Shown here piece by piece: positions 1 to 7,600 of a stretch of 10,961 nucleotides of DNA. The position numbers were made by a program, and so were the translations under genes. Location: the NCBI GenBank assembly GCA_027604505.1, contig JADIIX010000371.1, positions 1-10,961 of the forward strand, given 5' to 3'. Position 1 is the stretch's first letter, and each line of letters starts with the position of its first letter. This stretch comes from Gonapodya sp. JEL0774 (Eukaryota; Monoblepharomycota; Monoblepharidomycetes; Monoblepharidales; Gonapodyaceae). The notes beneath the pieces were generated by a model. It made no database searches. It worked only from the letters and a program-made list of their open reading frames with translations, and was not told the origin of the DNA.

Positions 1-77
1 TTTGAAGGTGCGCTAGGTTCGTTGATTTCTCCCGCAGGACAGGATATGACCTTTCCCGCAGTTCCTGGAGATTATAC
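1..77. repeat. Left copy of 77-bp exact terminal direct repeat (LTR end, U5 side)
   Basis: Bases 1-77 are identical to 10885-10961, with no mismatch. For a minus-strand element this is the U5 end of the 3' LTR. The plus strand reads TG at bases 3-4, which could be the LTR terminus (CA on the coding strand) with two bases left between it and the primer site. The repeat stops only because the window stops, so its true length is not visible. It could be an LTR end or an assembly overlap of a circular graph. Confidence 0.85.
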
Positions 78-337
78 TCACGTCAAAGAGACAAGAAAAC
101 GACGTACTGGTCGTGATCAGAAAGAGGTCAGAGTATCGCGCTGAGTCGCGGAGGAGAGTTGATGAAACCCTTGCGGAAAACTCGAGGAAGAGCGAAAGAT
201 TGCTACCTGATCGTGTACCTGGAGGGCGACTGTGGCTCCTGGGACAGGGACGACGGAGATGTTATGCTCGACTGCCTTCGAGGCCTTAATTGGGTATTTG
301 TACAGAAACTATCCTAATCAGTACGTGAAAATCCAAA

Positions 338-347
338 GTATTTATAG
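338..347 (-). promoter_or_regulatory. TATA box of the LTR promoter for the genomic RNA
   Basis: The coding strand reads CTATAAATAC from 347 to 338, close to the eukaryotic pol II consensus. Transcription would begin about 30 bases downstream, near 312-318, then run through R and U5 and on into the Gag-Pol leader. No ATG occurs on the coding strand from 444 down to 1, which supports this stretch being transcribed 5' leader. The start site itself is inferred. Confidence 0.6.
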
Positions 348-840
348 TCTAAATCGTGGCAAAGCAGCGGCGTACGGCAGACTCAGCGCGAACCGGTCAG
401 TTCAATCTTGTGCTGAGTTATGCGGCAGGTCGTTCTCCCAAATGCATGAATTCCCAAGGGCGCAAGAGCATATTATCATCCCAATATCATAAGTGTTTCT
501 GGAAGAGCTGGGTTGCCGTTAGGTGCCTGGGGGATCCAGTCTGAAGTCTCCTGGAGTATGCATTCCGGTTTGTTTACAAGCGTGCGGTTGAGGAATGACA
601 TCTGTAAGTTCTGGAGAGGATCCAGAACTATCCAGCTGGCAGGCGTACGTACTTGCAGGCGTGCTCATAGCCCACAGATTATGTACGGAAATCATACAAA
701 GAACGACCGTCCTGTCCATCACTCACTCCCACCATGTTGGAGTCCCAGTTTGCAAAGTTCGCCAAAGGCTTTGCACGATTCGGACATGGAGGTACAATTC
801 AAAAGGAAGAAATGTTTTCGAAGTCCCGGTACATTTTCTG

Positions 841-878
841 AGCATGACAGCTGTCATGCTTCGCCCACCCTATAAAAG
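841..878 (+). promoter_or_regulatory. Palindrome plus TATA box, possible antisense promoter
   Basis: Bases 841-860 form a perfect 20-bp palindrome (AGCATGACAG and its mirror). Ten bases later the plus strand reads TATAAAAG at 871-878. The palindrome centre holds TGACAGCTGTCA, two inverted TGTCA cores of the kind bound by TALE homeodomain proteins, around a CAGCTG E-box. On the plus strand this resembles an upstream site and core promoter that would start RNA near 900 and run antisense to every element gene. The palindrome could equally act as an enhancer for the coding-strand promoter. Both roles are inferred. Confidence 0.45.
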
Positions 879-1029
879 TCCATAGAGTCGTAACCCTCAA
901 AGACTCCCCATCATAACTAAAGTGTCCACACACGCCCTTACACACAAGAGAAAGGAAAGATAGAAGAGAGTGAAAAGAGAACTGAATAGACGCCCGACCT
1001 TCGTGACTACTTCACATGTAACTTCCGTC

Positions 1030-1953
1030 TCACTCCATTGCCTCGTCATCCACCTTCTCAACTGGCGGAACTTCAGCTGCGGCGGAAACTTTGTGAAGGT
1101 GAGAGACTTCGAATGAGAGAGGGGCGATGGCTTGCTGGATGGCCCGGAGATTGAGGTGCGAGTTCGCAACAATCAAGGCCGCGTTCGAGTGAACATTACC
1201 GGTAGCAAGAGCAGCGAAGGCATCGGTTCCGTCAGCCAATGATGGAAAGGTGAGATGGCCAGTTCCCGTAACCGCGACGAGCCTTGGCATTCCCATGGAA
1301 ATCGGGTGTCTGTCGAAAGCTGCGAGTTCTGAGGAGGTAGACTCTGCACCGAAATGGTCGCTGAGAGTGGCAAGGTGAGAGTGTATGTCAGAAGGGGTGA
1401 TGACTGGAATACCATCGGTGATAAGTGGGGCAGAGACTTGCTGGTGTTCGCCAACTGCCTGGAGGACTCCTTGAAGGCGATCAAGAACGGCCTCAGCCTC
1501 CTGCAAAACCTGGAGTTCCCTGTCCCGTTTCTGCACGAGAGCAGCGATATGGAACTTGAGGCTTTCTCTCTCCACATCCATGTCCTCCATCATCATTTTC
1601 TCTTCGTCCACCGCAATCTCCAGCCCCTCGAGGTCTTGATTCAAGATGGCCTCCTTCTTGCGGAGGTCATCCAAGGTGCGCTCCAATTTGTCAACTTCAA
1701 GTCTGTGGCGATCCACAGTGTCGCGCAACTGAGCAGCCTGAACCATCAGGGCGTTGTTAGTTTGAAGGAGTTGGTGAGATTGGCTCCGGAGGTATTCATG
1801 TTGTTCCATCGCGAGACGCTGGCCCTGGGCAACCGAACGATGAACTTGCTCCATGAACGGTACGTTGGTTACAGCGGCTTGGCGGGTGAGGGGTACTCCA
1901 AGAGGTGCCCTGGTAAGTTCTAGGTCACAGGCTGGTGGCCCCTGAAACTGCAT
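1030..1953 (-). CDS. Coiled-coil protein of unknown function in the env position
   Basis: This 307-aa ORF lies between integrase and the 3' LTR region, on the coding strand. I do not recognise a family. Residues about 36-170 are a strong coiled coil: leucines recur at 62, 69, 76, 90, 97, 104 and 111, with charged residues between them and an acidic, Met-rich patch (MMMED) near 120. The C-terminal half (about 175-307) is uncharged to mildly hydrophobic, rich in Ala, His and Ser, with an acidic end. There is no signal peptide, transmembrane segment, furin-like site or Cys pattern, so it is not an envelope protein. The ATG has A at -3. An upstream exon starting at 2066 with an intron 2042-1948 is also possible. 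An antisense 189-aa ORF overlaps it; the heptads favour this strand. It ends in TGA. Expression is unexplained: it would need splicing, reinitiation or its own promoter. Confidence 0.75.
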   Translation of the reverse strand: MQFQGPPACDLELTRAPLGVPLTRQAAVTNVPFMEQVHRSVAQGQRLAMEQHEYLRSQSHQLLQTNNALMVQAAQLRDTVDRHRLEVDKLERTLDDLRKKEAILNQDLEGLEIAVDEEKMMMEDMDVERESLKFHIAALVQKRDRELQVLQEAEAVLDRLQGVLQAVGEHQQVSAPLITDGIPVITPSDIHSHLATLSDHFGAESTSSELAAFDRHPISMGMPRLVAVTGTGHLTFPSLADGTDAFAALATGNVHSNAALIVANSHLNLRAIQQAIAPLSFEVSHLHKVSAAAEVPPVEKVDDEAME

Positions 1954-2172
1954 GTTGAGTGGTGAGGAGAGCGGGTGGTGTGAATGCCAAAAGCGATTCC
2001 CATATTGCCTGTAACTCCTAGAAATTTCCGTGGATAACTAACCAGAGGGGTTCCTTGTGCTTGCATTTTAATTTCTTGTGTTTAAGTTCGAGATTTTGTC
2101 CGTAGAAGTTCAATGTCTGGTGTCCAAACCAATGTGTGAAAGTCAACCAACCAGTCTTTGAGAGACTGTCGG
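1954..2172 (-). other. Spacer between integrase and coiled-coil ORF
   Basis: These 219 bases have no TATA-like site on the coding strand. They contain a small ATG-started frame from 2066, which closes at a TAG inside the next gene. Its eighth codon is followed by GTTAGT (2042-2037). A pyrimidine-rich stretch ends in CAG at 1950-1948, so a 95-nt intron would join the two frames in phase. Otherwise nothing was recognised. Confidence 0.4.
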
Positions 2173-3975
2173 TCATTCCGTGCCGACAGCCAACGTGTCC
2201 GGGTCATTAATTCCCTCAGATTCAGGGCGGCAAGGGGGACAGAGCCAGACCCTGGTTGGTCTCTTCAACAAGTTCACACACGCAAGGTGAAATCCTTGCT
2301 GACATTTATCACAAACTAAGAGTCTTGAGGCTTGCCTATGACATGTGGTGCATCTTCGTGATGCACGATGCAAGGAAGGCCTTTCTGTGCTAATTTCCCG
2401 CCGCAAGGGTGTTGGGGGCGTGTACAGAGACGGAGCCCAGGTGTCAGTTTGCATGTCTCCCGTGTCAGGTACATCATGGGGGACAAGATCAGCCCTCAAT
2501 GAAACTGATTTGTACGGTCGTAGTCTCCATAGGGGAATGGTTCCTCCCAAAGTGTTCATACCTTGATCATTTACTAGTTCGGCAAAGTTGTCAGTCAGTC
2601 TCTTTATTTGGAATGGTCCCATGAGAGTTGCTGCAAGCTTTGAGCCCTTCCTTTTGGTCGGTGCATTTATGACCAATACCTTCTGTCCAGCTGTAAATTC
2701 AAATCTGAGTGCCTTCATGGAGGCCTCTTCTTCAGCAGCTGCGTCTCTTCTGGCTGTTACACGTCTCATCCTCCTTATAGCCTCTTCCCGATTCTTTGCA
2801 AGCTTTTCTGCCATGTTTTTAACATATTCTTCCACTGCTTCCGGCGGGGGATCAATCCAATTGCGTTCTTCAGTGTTTGGCTCGTCCGGTTCCACTGCAG
2901 CGGTCCCTGAGGACATCAATCCCTCATTCTCATTTGATACCTGAAATGGTAGCTTTGGATTACGTCCAAATAGAAGTCGGAATGGGCTTATCTTGGTCAC
3001 CGAATGTTTACTGCAATTGTATCCAAACGTTAGTCCACTGACAAGAAGGTCCCAATCATCCCCCTCGGTGTATTTGGAGAGGGCGTTCACAAGGGTTCCA
3101 TTCCATTTTTCTTGAAGACCGTTTGCTCTTGGATTGTACGCCGAGGTCACTCTCCTAGTTATGCTCCCTTTCCGCAGAATTTCGTCAATCAATTGGCATA
3201 CAAACTCCCTCCCTCTGTCACTGAGAATCTCCTCCGGTGCGCCAAACATATGCATGATAGATGGCAAAAAATGGTTCTCCGCGATAGTTGCGGCCTCTTT
3301 GTTGGGAACTGGTGTAGCAATTGCCCATTTTGTAGCAGCGCATGTTGAAGCAACAATAAACCTATTTCCTCGTGGTGTAACTGGGAATGGCCCAATGCAA
3401 TCTATGGCCACTCGCTCAAAGGGAGATATTGCTACAGGCAGTGATTTGATGAATGGTGCTCTCGCAATCGGGCGGTGGGTCTGACACAGATGACAAGTCT
3501 CCACCCACACATCAACTTGTCTGGACCAACCTGGCCAATAGAACCTTTCGCTCACCAGAGCACGCGTCCTTGGTTTTCCAAAGTGGCCGCATTCATCATG
3601 GCAGTTCTGGATTGCTTGTTGTCTTTCCTCTGGCGGTGGTACGATTCGAGGTGACTCAGCTCCGGGAGTCTTGTAGAGCACTCGACCGTTCTCCCCGACA
3701 GCAAATCGGTTCCATTTCCTTCCAAAGATCTTCCTCTCACTTCCGATTACTCCCTCAGGAATCCGTCCTGTGCGAAGAAACTCCATGAAGTGAGCTTTCG
3801 TGAATGGATCAAACGGACCACTCCTCTTCTTTTCCATCACTAGCCTCTTCCCCTTTTCTCCTTCCGGGCTCTTTTCAATCGCTTCATCCTCATCAATGTT
3901 GTCCTCAGAGTCCGAGGCAGAACTGGTAGACAAAACCTCGCTCTCTTGACCGGATACGTGAGTGTCTTGACTCAT
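2173..3975 (-). CDS. Integrase with C-terminal PHD finger
   Basis: This 600-aa protein should join the cDNA ends to host chromosomal DNA in the nucleus. Domains in order: an acidic Ser/Asp/Glu leader (about 10-45); an HHCC zinc finger (H126, H131, C161, C164); a DDE core with D192, D253 and E289, the last two separated by 35 residues; a Lys/Arg-rich helical stretch (about 385-425); a GPF motif at 453-455 in the place of the Gypsy GPY/F domain; and a PHD finger. The PHD finger has C542, C545, C555, C558, H563, C566, C579 and C582 (C4HC3), with the usual Trp (W577) two residues before the seventh Cys. Many Gypsy integrases (chromoviruses) end in a chromodomain instead. PHD fingers commonly read histone H3 tails, so a role in choosing the target site is a fair inference. 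The start ATG overlaps the upstream TGA as ATGA, with no canonical slippery heptamer, so stop-restart translation is likely. All catalytic residues are present. Confidence 0.93.
   Translation of the reverse strand: MSQDTHVSGQESEVLSTSSASDSEDNIDEDEAIEKSPEGEKGKRLVMEKKRSGPFDPFTKAHFMEFLRTGRIPEGVIGSERKIFGRKWNRFAVGENGRVLYKTPGAESPRIVPPPEERQQAIQNCHDECGHFGKPRTRALVSERFYWPGWSRQVDVWVETCHLCQTHRPIARAPFIKSLPVAISPFERVAIDCIGPFPVTPRGNRFIVASTCAATKWAIATPVPNKEAATIAENHFLPSIMHMFGAPEEILSDRGREFVCQLIDEILRKGSITRRVTSAYNPRANGLQEKWNGTLVNALSKYTEGDDWDLLVSGLTFGYNCSKHSVTKISPFRLLFGRNPKLPFQVSNENEGLMSSGTAAVEPDEPNTEERNWIDPPPEAVEEYVKNMAEKLAKNREEAIRRMRRVTARRDAAAEEEASMKALRFEFTAGQKVLVINAPTKRKGSKLAATLMGPFQIKRLTDNFAELVNDQGMNTLGGTIPLWRLRPYKSVSLRADLVPHDVPDTGDMQTDTWAPSLYTPPTPLRREISTERPSLHRASRRCTTCHRQASRLLVCDKCQQGFHLACVNLLKRPTRVWLCPPCRPESEGINDPDTLAVGTE
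2230..2352 (-). other. PHD finger segment of integrase
   Basis: Residues 542-582 of the integrase ORF have spacing C-x2-C-x9-C-x2-C-x4-H-x2-C-x12-C-x2-C, with Trp before the seventh Cys and Phe one residue before the His. This is the cross-braced two-zinc PHD pattern, not a RING or a CCHC knuckle. A Pro/Thr/Arg-rich stretch (about 515-540) links it to the GPF region. Confidence 0.88.
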
Positions 3976-4619
3976 GAGTGATGCTTGAGGTTTTCGTCTG
4001 TTTCCTCCACTTTCGCTCCATTCTTGTCACTGTCAGTAACCTTCTTAGCGTCTTCTTCTTGCATCTCCTGCAGCTCTCGTCTTGTTTCCTCAAAGAACTC
4101 TTGATCGGGGTCTGTATCCATCGCTTCCATCAGTTCTCTCATTTCATCCCGACTTTCTTCTATCCCCCACGATTCTGTCTCGCTACTGCTAGACGAGTTC
4201 TTTCCTTGATTTGTTACCGAATCCGAGTGACTTGTACCGCGCTGAGTATCCTTGTCTGGGTAGTCCGAATCATCGTCTGACAACTCCTCCATTTCTCTCT
4301 GAATTCTTTCCCACAGACTTTCTCTCCCATTAATGTCCGTCATGAATATGGTGAGATTCTCAACTCCTAACCCGTGCGTATCTCTGTCTTCGCTTGAATC
4401 TTCATCTTCCCATGTAACCGTTTTCCCCGGGCCTTTCCCTTTATCATTCCCTTCTTTCTTCGTCGGTGCTCCTTCTCTCATATAGTTGTTCCTATTCCGA
4501 TCTCCGTCATCTCTTTTGGTTTCAAGCGAGCCTGGAATACGGCTCAACCCATCTGCTACCGTATTCTTCTTCCCTTCCACATAACGAGGTATGATGTCAA
4601 AACTTTGTAGTTTGTATAT
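3972..4619 (-). CDS. Pol continuation after in-frame TGA: end of RNase H and acidic linker
   Basis: This is the same frame as Gag-Pol, directly after the TGA at 4622-4620, and runs 215 codons to TGA at 3974-3972. It opens with the expected last part of RNase H. The VADGLSR motif supplies the fourth catalytic acid (Asp codon 4553-4551). Homology continues right up to the TGA, so a separate start is unlikely even though GTG at 4580 could open a 202-aa ORF. The rest is low-complexity and very rich in Glu, Asp, Ser and Lys, with no recognised domain; it would form a flexible bridge between RNase H and integrase. It can be made only by reading through the TGA or by internal initiation. A simple Trp-to-TGA nonsense mutation in this copy is the plainest explanation. 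Confidence 0.8.
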   Translation of the reverse strand: MYKLQSFDIIPRYVEGKKNTVADGLSRIPGSLETKRDDGDRNRNNYMREGAPTKKEGNDKGKGPGKTVTWEDEDSSEDRDTHGLGVENLTIFMTDINGRESLWERIQREMEELSDDDSDYPDKDTQRGTSHSDSVTNQGKNSSSSSETESWGIEESRDEMRELMEAMDTDPDQEFFEETRRELQEMQEEDAKKVTDSDKNGAKVEETDENLKHHS

Positions 4620-7600
4620 TCAGTTCGCCAGTTTCCCGTTCACCGGTTTCTTATACCCTCGCAACAGGTCTCGAACTGGCTTGTGGTCTGTTTTCAGGAT
4701 GAACGGTCGGCCTTGTAAAAGGTAATGAAATTTCTCTGTTACCGCCCACAGAACGGCATAGAACTCTAACTCTGTTGCCGGCCATTTCCGCTGTGCATCT
4801 GTCAGGGACTTTGAAGCGTACGCTATTGGCCGTTCGATCTCGTTGTAAGGCTGCACGAGTACCGCACCAAGTCCAAGCGCACTTGCGTCCGTATACAGTA
4901 TGAATTCCTTCTGGAAATCGGGTGCAGCCAGTGCAGGAGCGTGAGTCACTAATTCCTTCAGCTGTTCGAATGCGTCCTGTTGACGCTGACCCCATACAAA
5001 AGGTTCCCCTTTCCTGGTAAGCTTTCTGAGCGGGAACGCCGTTGATGCAAAGTGATCAATGAAGGGTTGGCAGAACGCAATGGTTTGTAGAAAGCTCATG
5101 ACTTCCTTCCCCTCCTTTGGGCGTGGCCAGTTAACTATTGCCTCCACTTTCTCGTTGTCCAGGATTAAACCATCGCGGCTCAGTACAAACCCGAGGATTG
5201 AAATCTTCTCATGACAGAACGCACACTTTGGTAACCGCACTTTGAGTCCCGCGGATCCGAGCATGGTGAGTACTGCGCGGAATGTGTCCATGAGTTCGTG
5301 GAAGGTGTTTGCTTTTATGAAGATATCGTCTATATAGTGTCGAATATTGGCAAAGAGGGGTTCCTTCCGTTCGTCAAACATCCGAGTGACGATCTCCACG
5401 AATGTGAATGGTGCCTCCTTCAATCCCTGTGGCATTTTAACGTATTCATAATTGCCCCATGGTGTGGTGAACGCCGTCTTGTAGATATCATTGGGATGCA
5501 CTTTGATCTGGTGGTATCCTGAAGCCAGATCCATCGTTATATAGAACTTCGAACCCTGAATCCACTGTAGGATTTCGTCCATTCGTGGAATAGGTATGTG
5601 TCCCCTTGCATAAATCTGCTGATTGAGCGTTCTATAGTCCACCACCGGTCGAATCCCGCCATTCTTCTTGGGGACGCACCTTGTTCGAGATAAGTATAGC
5701 GGGTCCTTCGCGGGCCGAATGATTCCAACTTTCTCTAATCGATCAATCTCCTTCTTCAATACTTGTCTATCCGGTTCTGAAAGTGGAAGATTCTGATGAC
5801 GGAACCTACCGAAGTTTGGCATCAGGTGGATGCGGTGGTAAGCGTCTGGGAGAGTGCAAGTCCCTAAATCGTATTGTGAGACTGACAACACGTCTTGATA
5901 CTCCCAGAGAATGTCATTAAGAACTTTCTTCTGCTCCTGAGTAATCACGGCAAGTGAGACTGCGTCCTGAATCTGTCTCCGCAACTGCTTCATCCTCACC
6001 TGAGGATCCATTGGATCCTCGCTGTCCAAGAGTACGTCCTCTCCCTCACTATCAATTCCCATATTCACCGCTTCAAATATGACAGGCGGGAGCAGTCTTT
6101 CGTTTTCTGTGTCCTCCTCACTACTCGATGGTTCGGTTGTTTCTGTGAGGTCATCGCTGAACTCGGAGATACTCAGGTCGTCCGATTCACTTAAAGATGA
6201 TACGGTTGAGTCTGAATCTGACTTTGCGTCCCACAAATGAACGGATAAGTCTTTGATCAATTCCCTCTCATCCGCAGTTAACACCTCACGCAGTCGGTCT
6301 TTCCCCTTCTCCAAACCTCCTCTTAGCTCCGAGACTTTCCGAACCATTCTTTTGGCCCGGATGAAGTGAGTATCGTGTACTTTTGTCCAGGAGAAATTGT
6401 CTGCCTTGGACAGGCGAACTAGAGGCTCGAGGTTCTCCATTAACAATACCTCAATTGCTCCATCATCAGGTCGATCTCCTGCCCAGTAGTCCTTCAAGGC
6501 ATGAAGTAAGTATTTGAGTTCTGCCGCACCGCGGGGTGTTGGGAGAACCAGGATCTCTGAAGCCGTCAGTGGTGTGGTGTAGTCCCAGTTGTTCCGTGGC
6601 GTACAGTCTTCGGGGAACTCTAACATCACCGCCATAGGGCGGTATTCCTCGCTTGGTAGTTTCACCCAAGAGGGTCTCAAAATCCCGGATCGGACATTGG
6701 CATCCTGCCCATAGATTGGACGGATACCCGTAACATTGCGTAAGTCAAAGATATCGGAGTCGTTTTCCCCGTCCGTGCCATCACTTGACTCGCCGGGTAC
6801 TGTCTCAGCGACGTATTCTGCGGTTTCTACTGTCATTGTTCTCATTGATCTGGCCTTCCGACCAGATTCACTGTCTTCGACCTTCTTGAACAGGTTTTTG
6901 GTACGAAGGAAAGCTGAATCAAGGGCTTCAGTCCATTCAAAAGGTCGGTGCTGATTTACTGCGTATTCTCGCAGCCGATGAGTAATACTGTAAACGACAC
7001 TATCAAACACCCTCCGTCTCTGTGTTTCGCTTCTTGTGTAGGACGGGTAGAAGCCCTCCGCATACTCAAGCCCATAACCCGGCACTTCTGTCTTTCTCCG
7101 TGCCACAAATTCGTCTACGTTCTGGAGGAATCGCTCAAGGATCTCAAAATCCCACGGTGTCGGGAAGTGCATCAGGATATCGTACGCCTGAGTGGAGTTC
7201 AGCCCCTGTAGGTGTTGTACTGCGTTCGATACTTCCGGCCAGCTGAGTGAGAGCTTCATTGCCCGCATGTATCCATTCCGACATTTCATCCATGATGGTT
7301 CGTGTCCCACTCCGCTTTCCAGTTCCTTAGCGTGGACTCCAAGCAGCGGACGCACTGGATAATCTTCCGCCCCGATGTTGTTCAGGGTATCGGCATGGTA
7401 ATCATAACAGGTACGCAGATCCCCGATCTTATGATTCTCTCCTACTGACTGACCTCCTCCGTCGTCAGATCCTCCAAAGAAGAATATTCCATCATCAGGA
7501 TCTCCGGAATCTGGGTTAGTATCGGATGACACCTCGCTTGATTCTGACTCCATATCTTCCGACAGCCAGGCCAAGTGCATTCGCGTGAGGATCCCGAGAC

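Larger units (their letters stand above)
1..1029 (-). repeat. Non-coding LTR-like and 3' region (U5, R, U3), inner boundary unresolved
   Basis: About 1.03 kb left of the last gene has no convincing ORF. It starts with the terminal repeat. It holds a coding-strand TATA box at 346-339 and, further out, a palindrome and TATA box on the opposite strand. This fits an LTR with U5/R at roughly 1-315 and U3 beyond. The U3 start could not be fixed: no classic polypurine tract is seen on the coding strand. One possible terminus is TTCA at 1010-1013 (TGAA on the coding strand, matching TGAA at 3-6 as an inverted end), just after the stop of the coiled-coil ORF, which would give an LTR of about 1 kb. That placement is inference. 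Confidence 0.6.

Noticed and set aside
1354-1923. 189-codon plus-strand ORF opposite the coiled-coil gene
   Set aside because: It has no recognisable domain. Its Leu/Val/His-rich character is what the complement of a Glu/Lys/Leu coiled coil gives. The minus-strand frame is longer and has clear heptads.
1030-1953. Envelope gene
   Set aside because: Only the position fits. There is no signal peptide, transmembrane helix, cleavage site or Cys pattern.
3976-4010. -1 frameshift site before integrase
   Set aside because: No X XXY YYZ heptamer is in frame before the TGA. The ATGA overlap offers a simpler stop-restart route.
3972-4580. Independent 202-aa gene starting at GTG 4580
   Set aside because: RNase H homology continues upstream of this GTG in the same frame up to the TGA at 4620, so the segment is the rest of Pol and not a separate gene.
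4620-4622. TGA read as Trp by an altered genetic code
   Set aside because: The other three coding-strand ORFs also end in TGA at sensible protein ends, and reading past them gives no homology. In-frame Trp codons are otherwise TGG.
4620-4622. Stop created by RIP-type fungal mutation
   Set aside because: RIP changes CpA to TpA, which would turn TGG into TAG. TGG to TGA corresponds to a C-to-T change in CpC context on the other strand. The element also lacks widespread stops.
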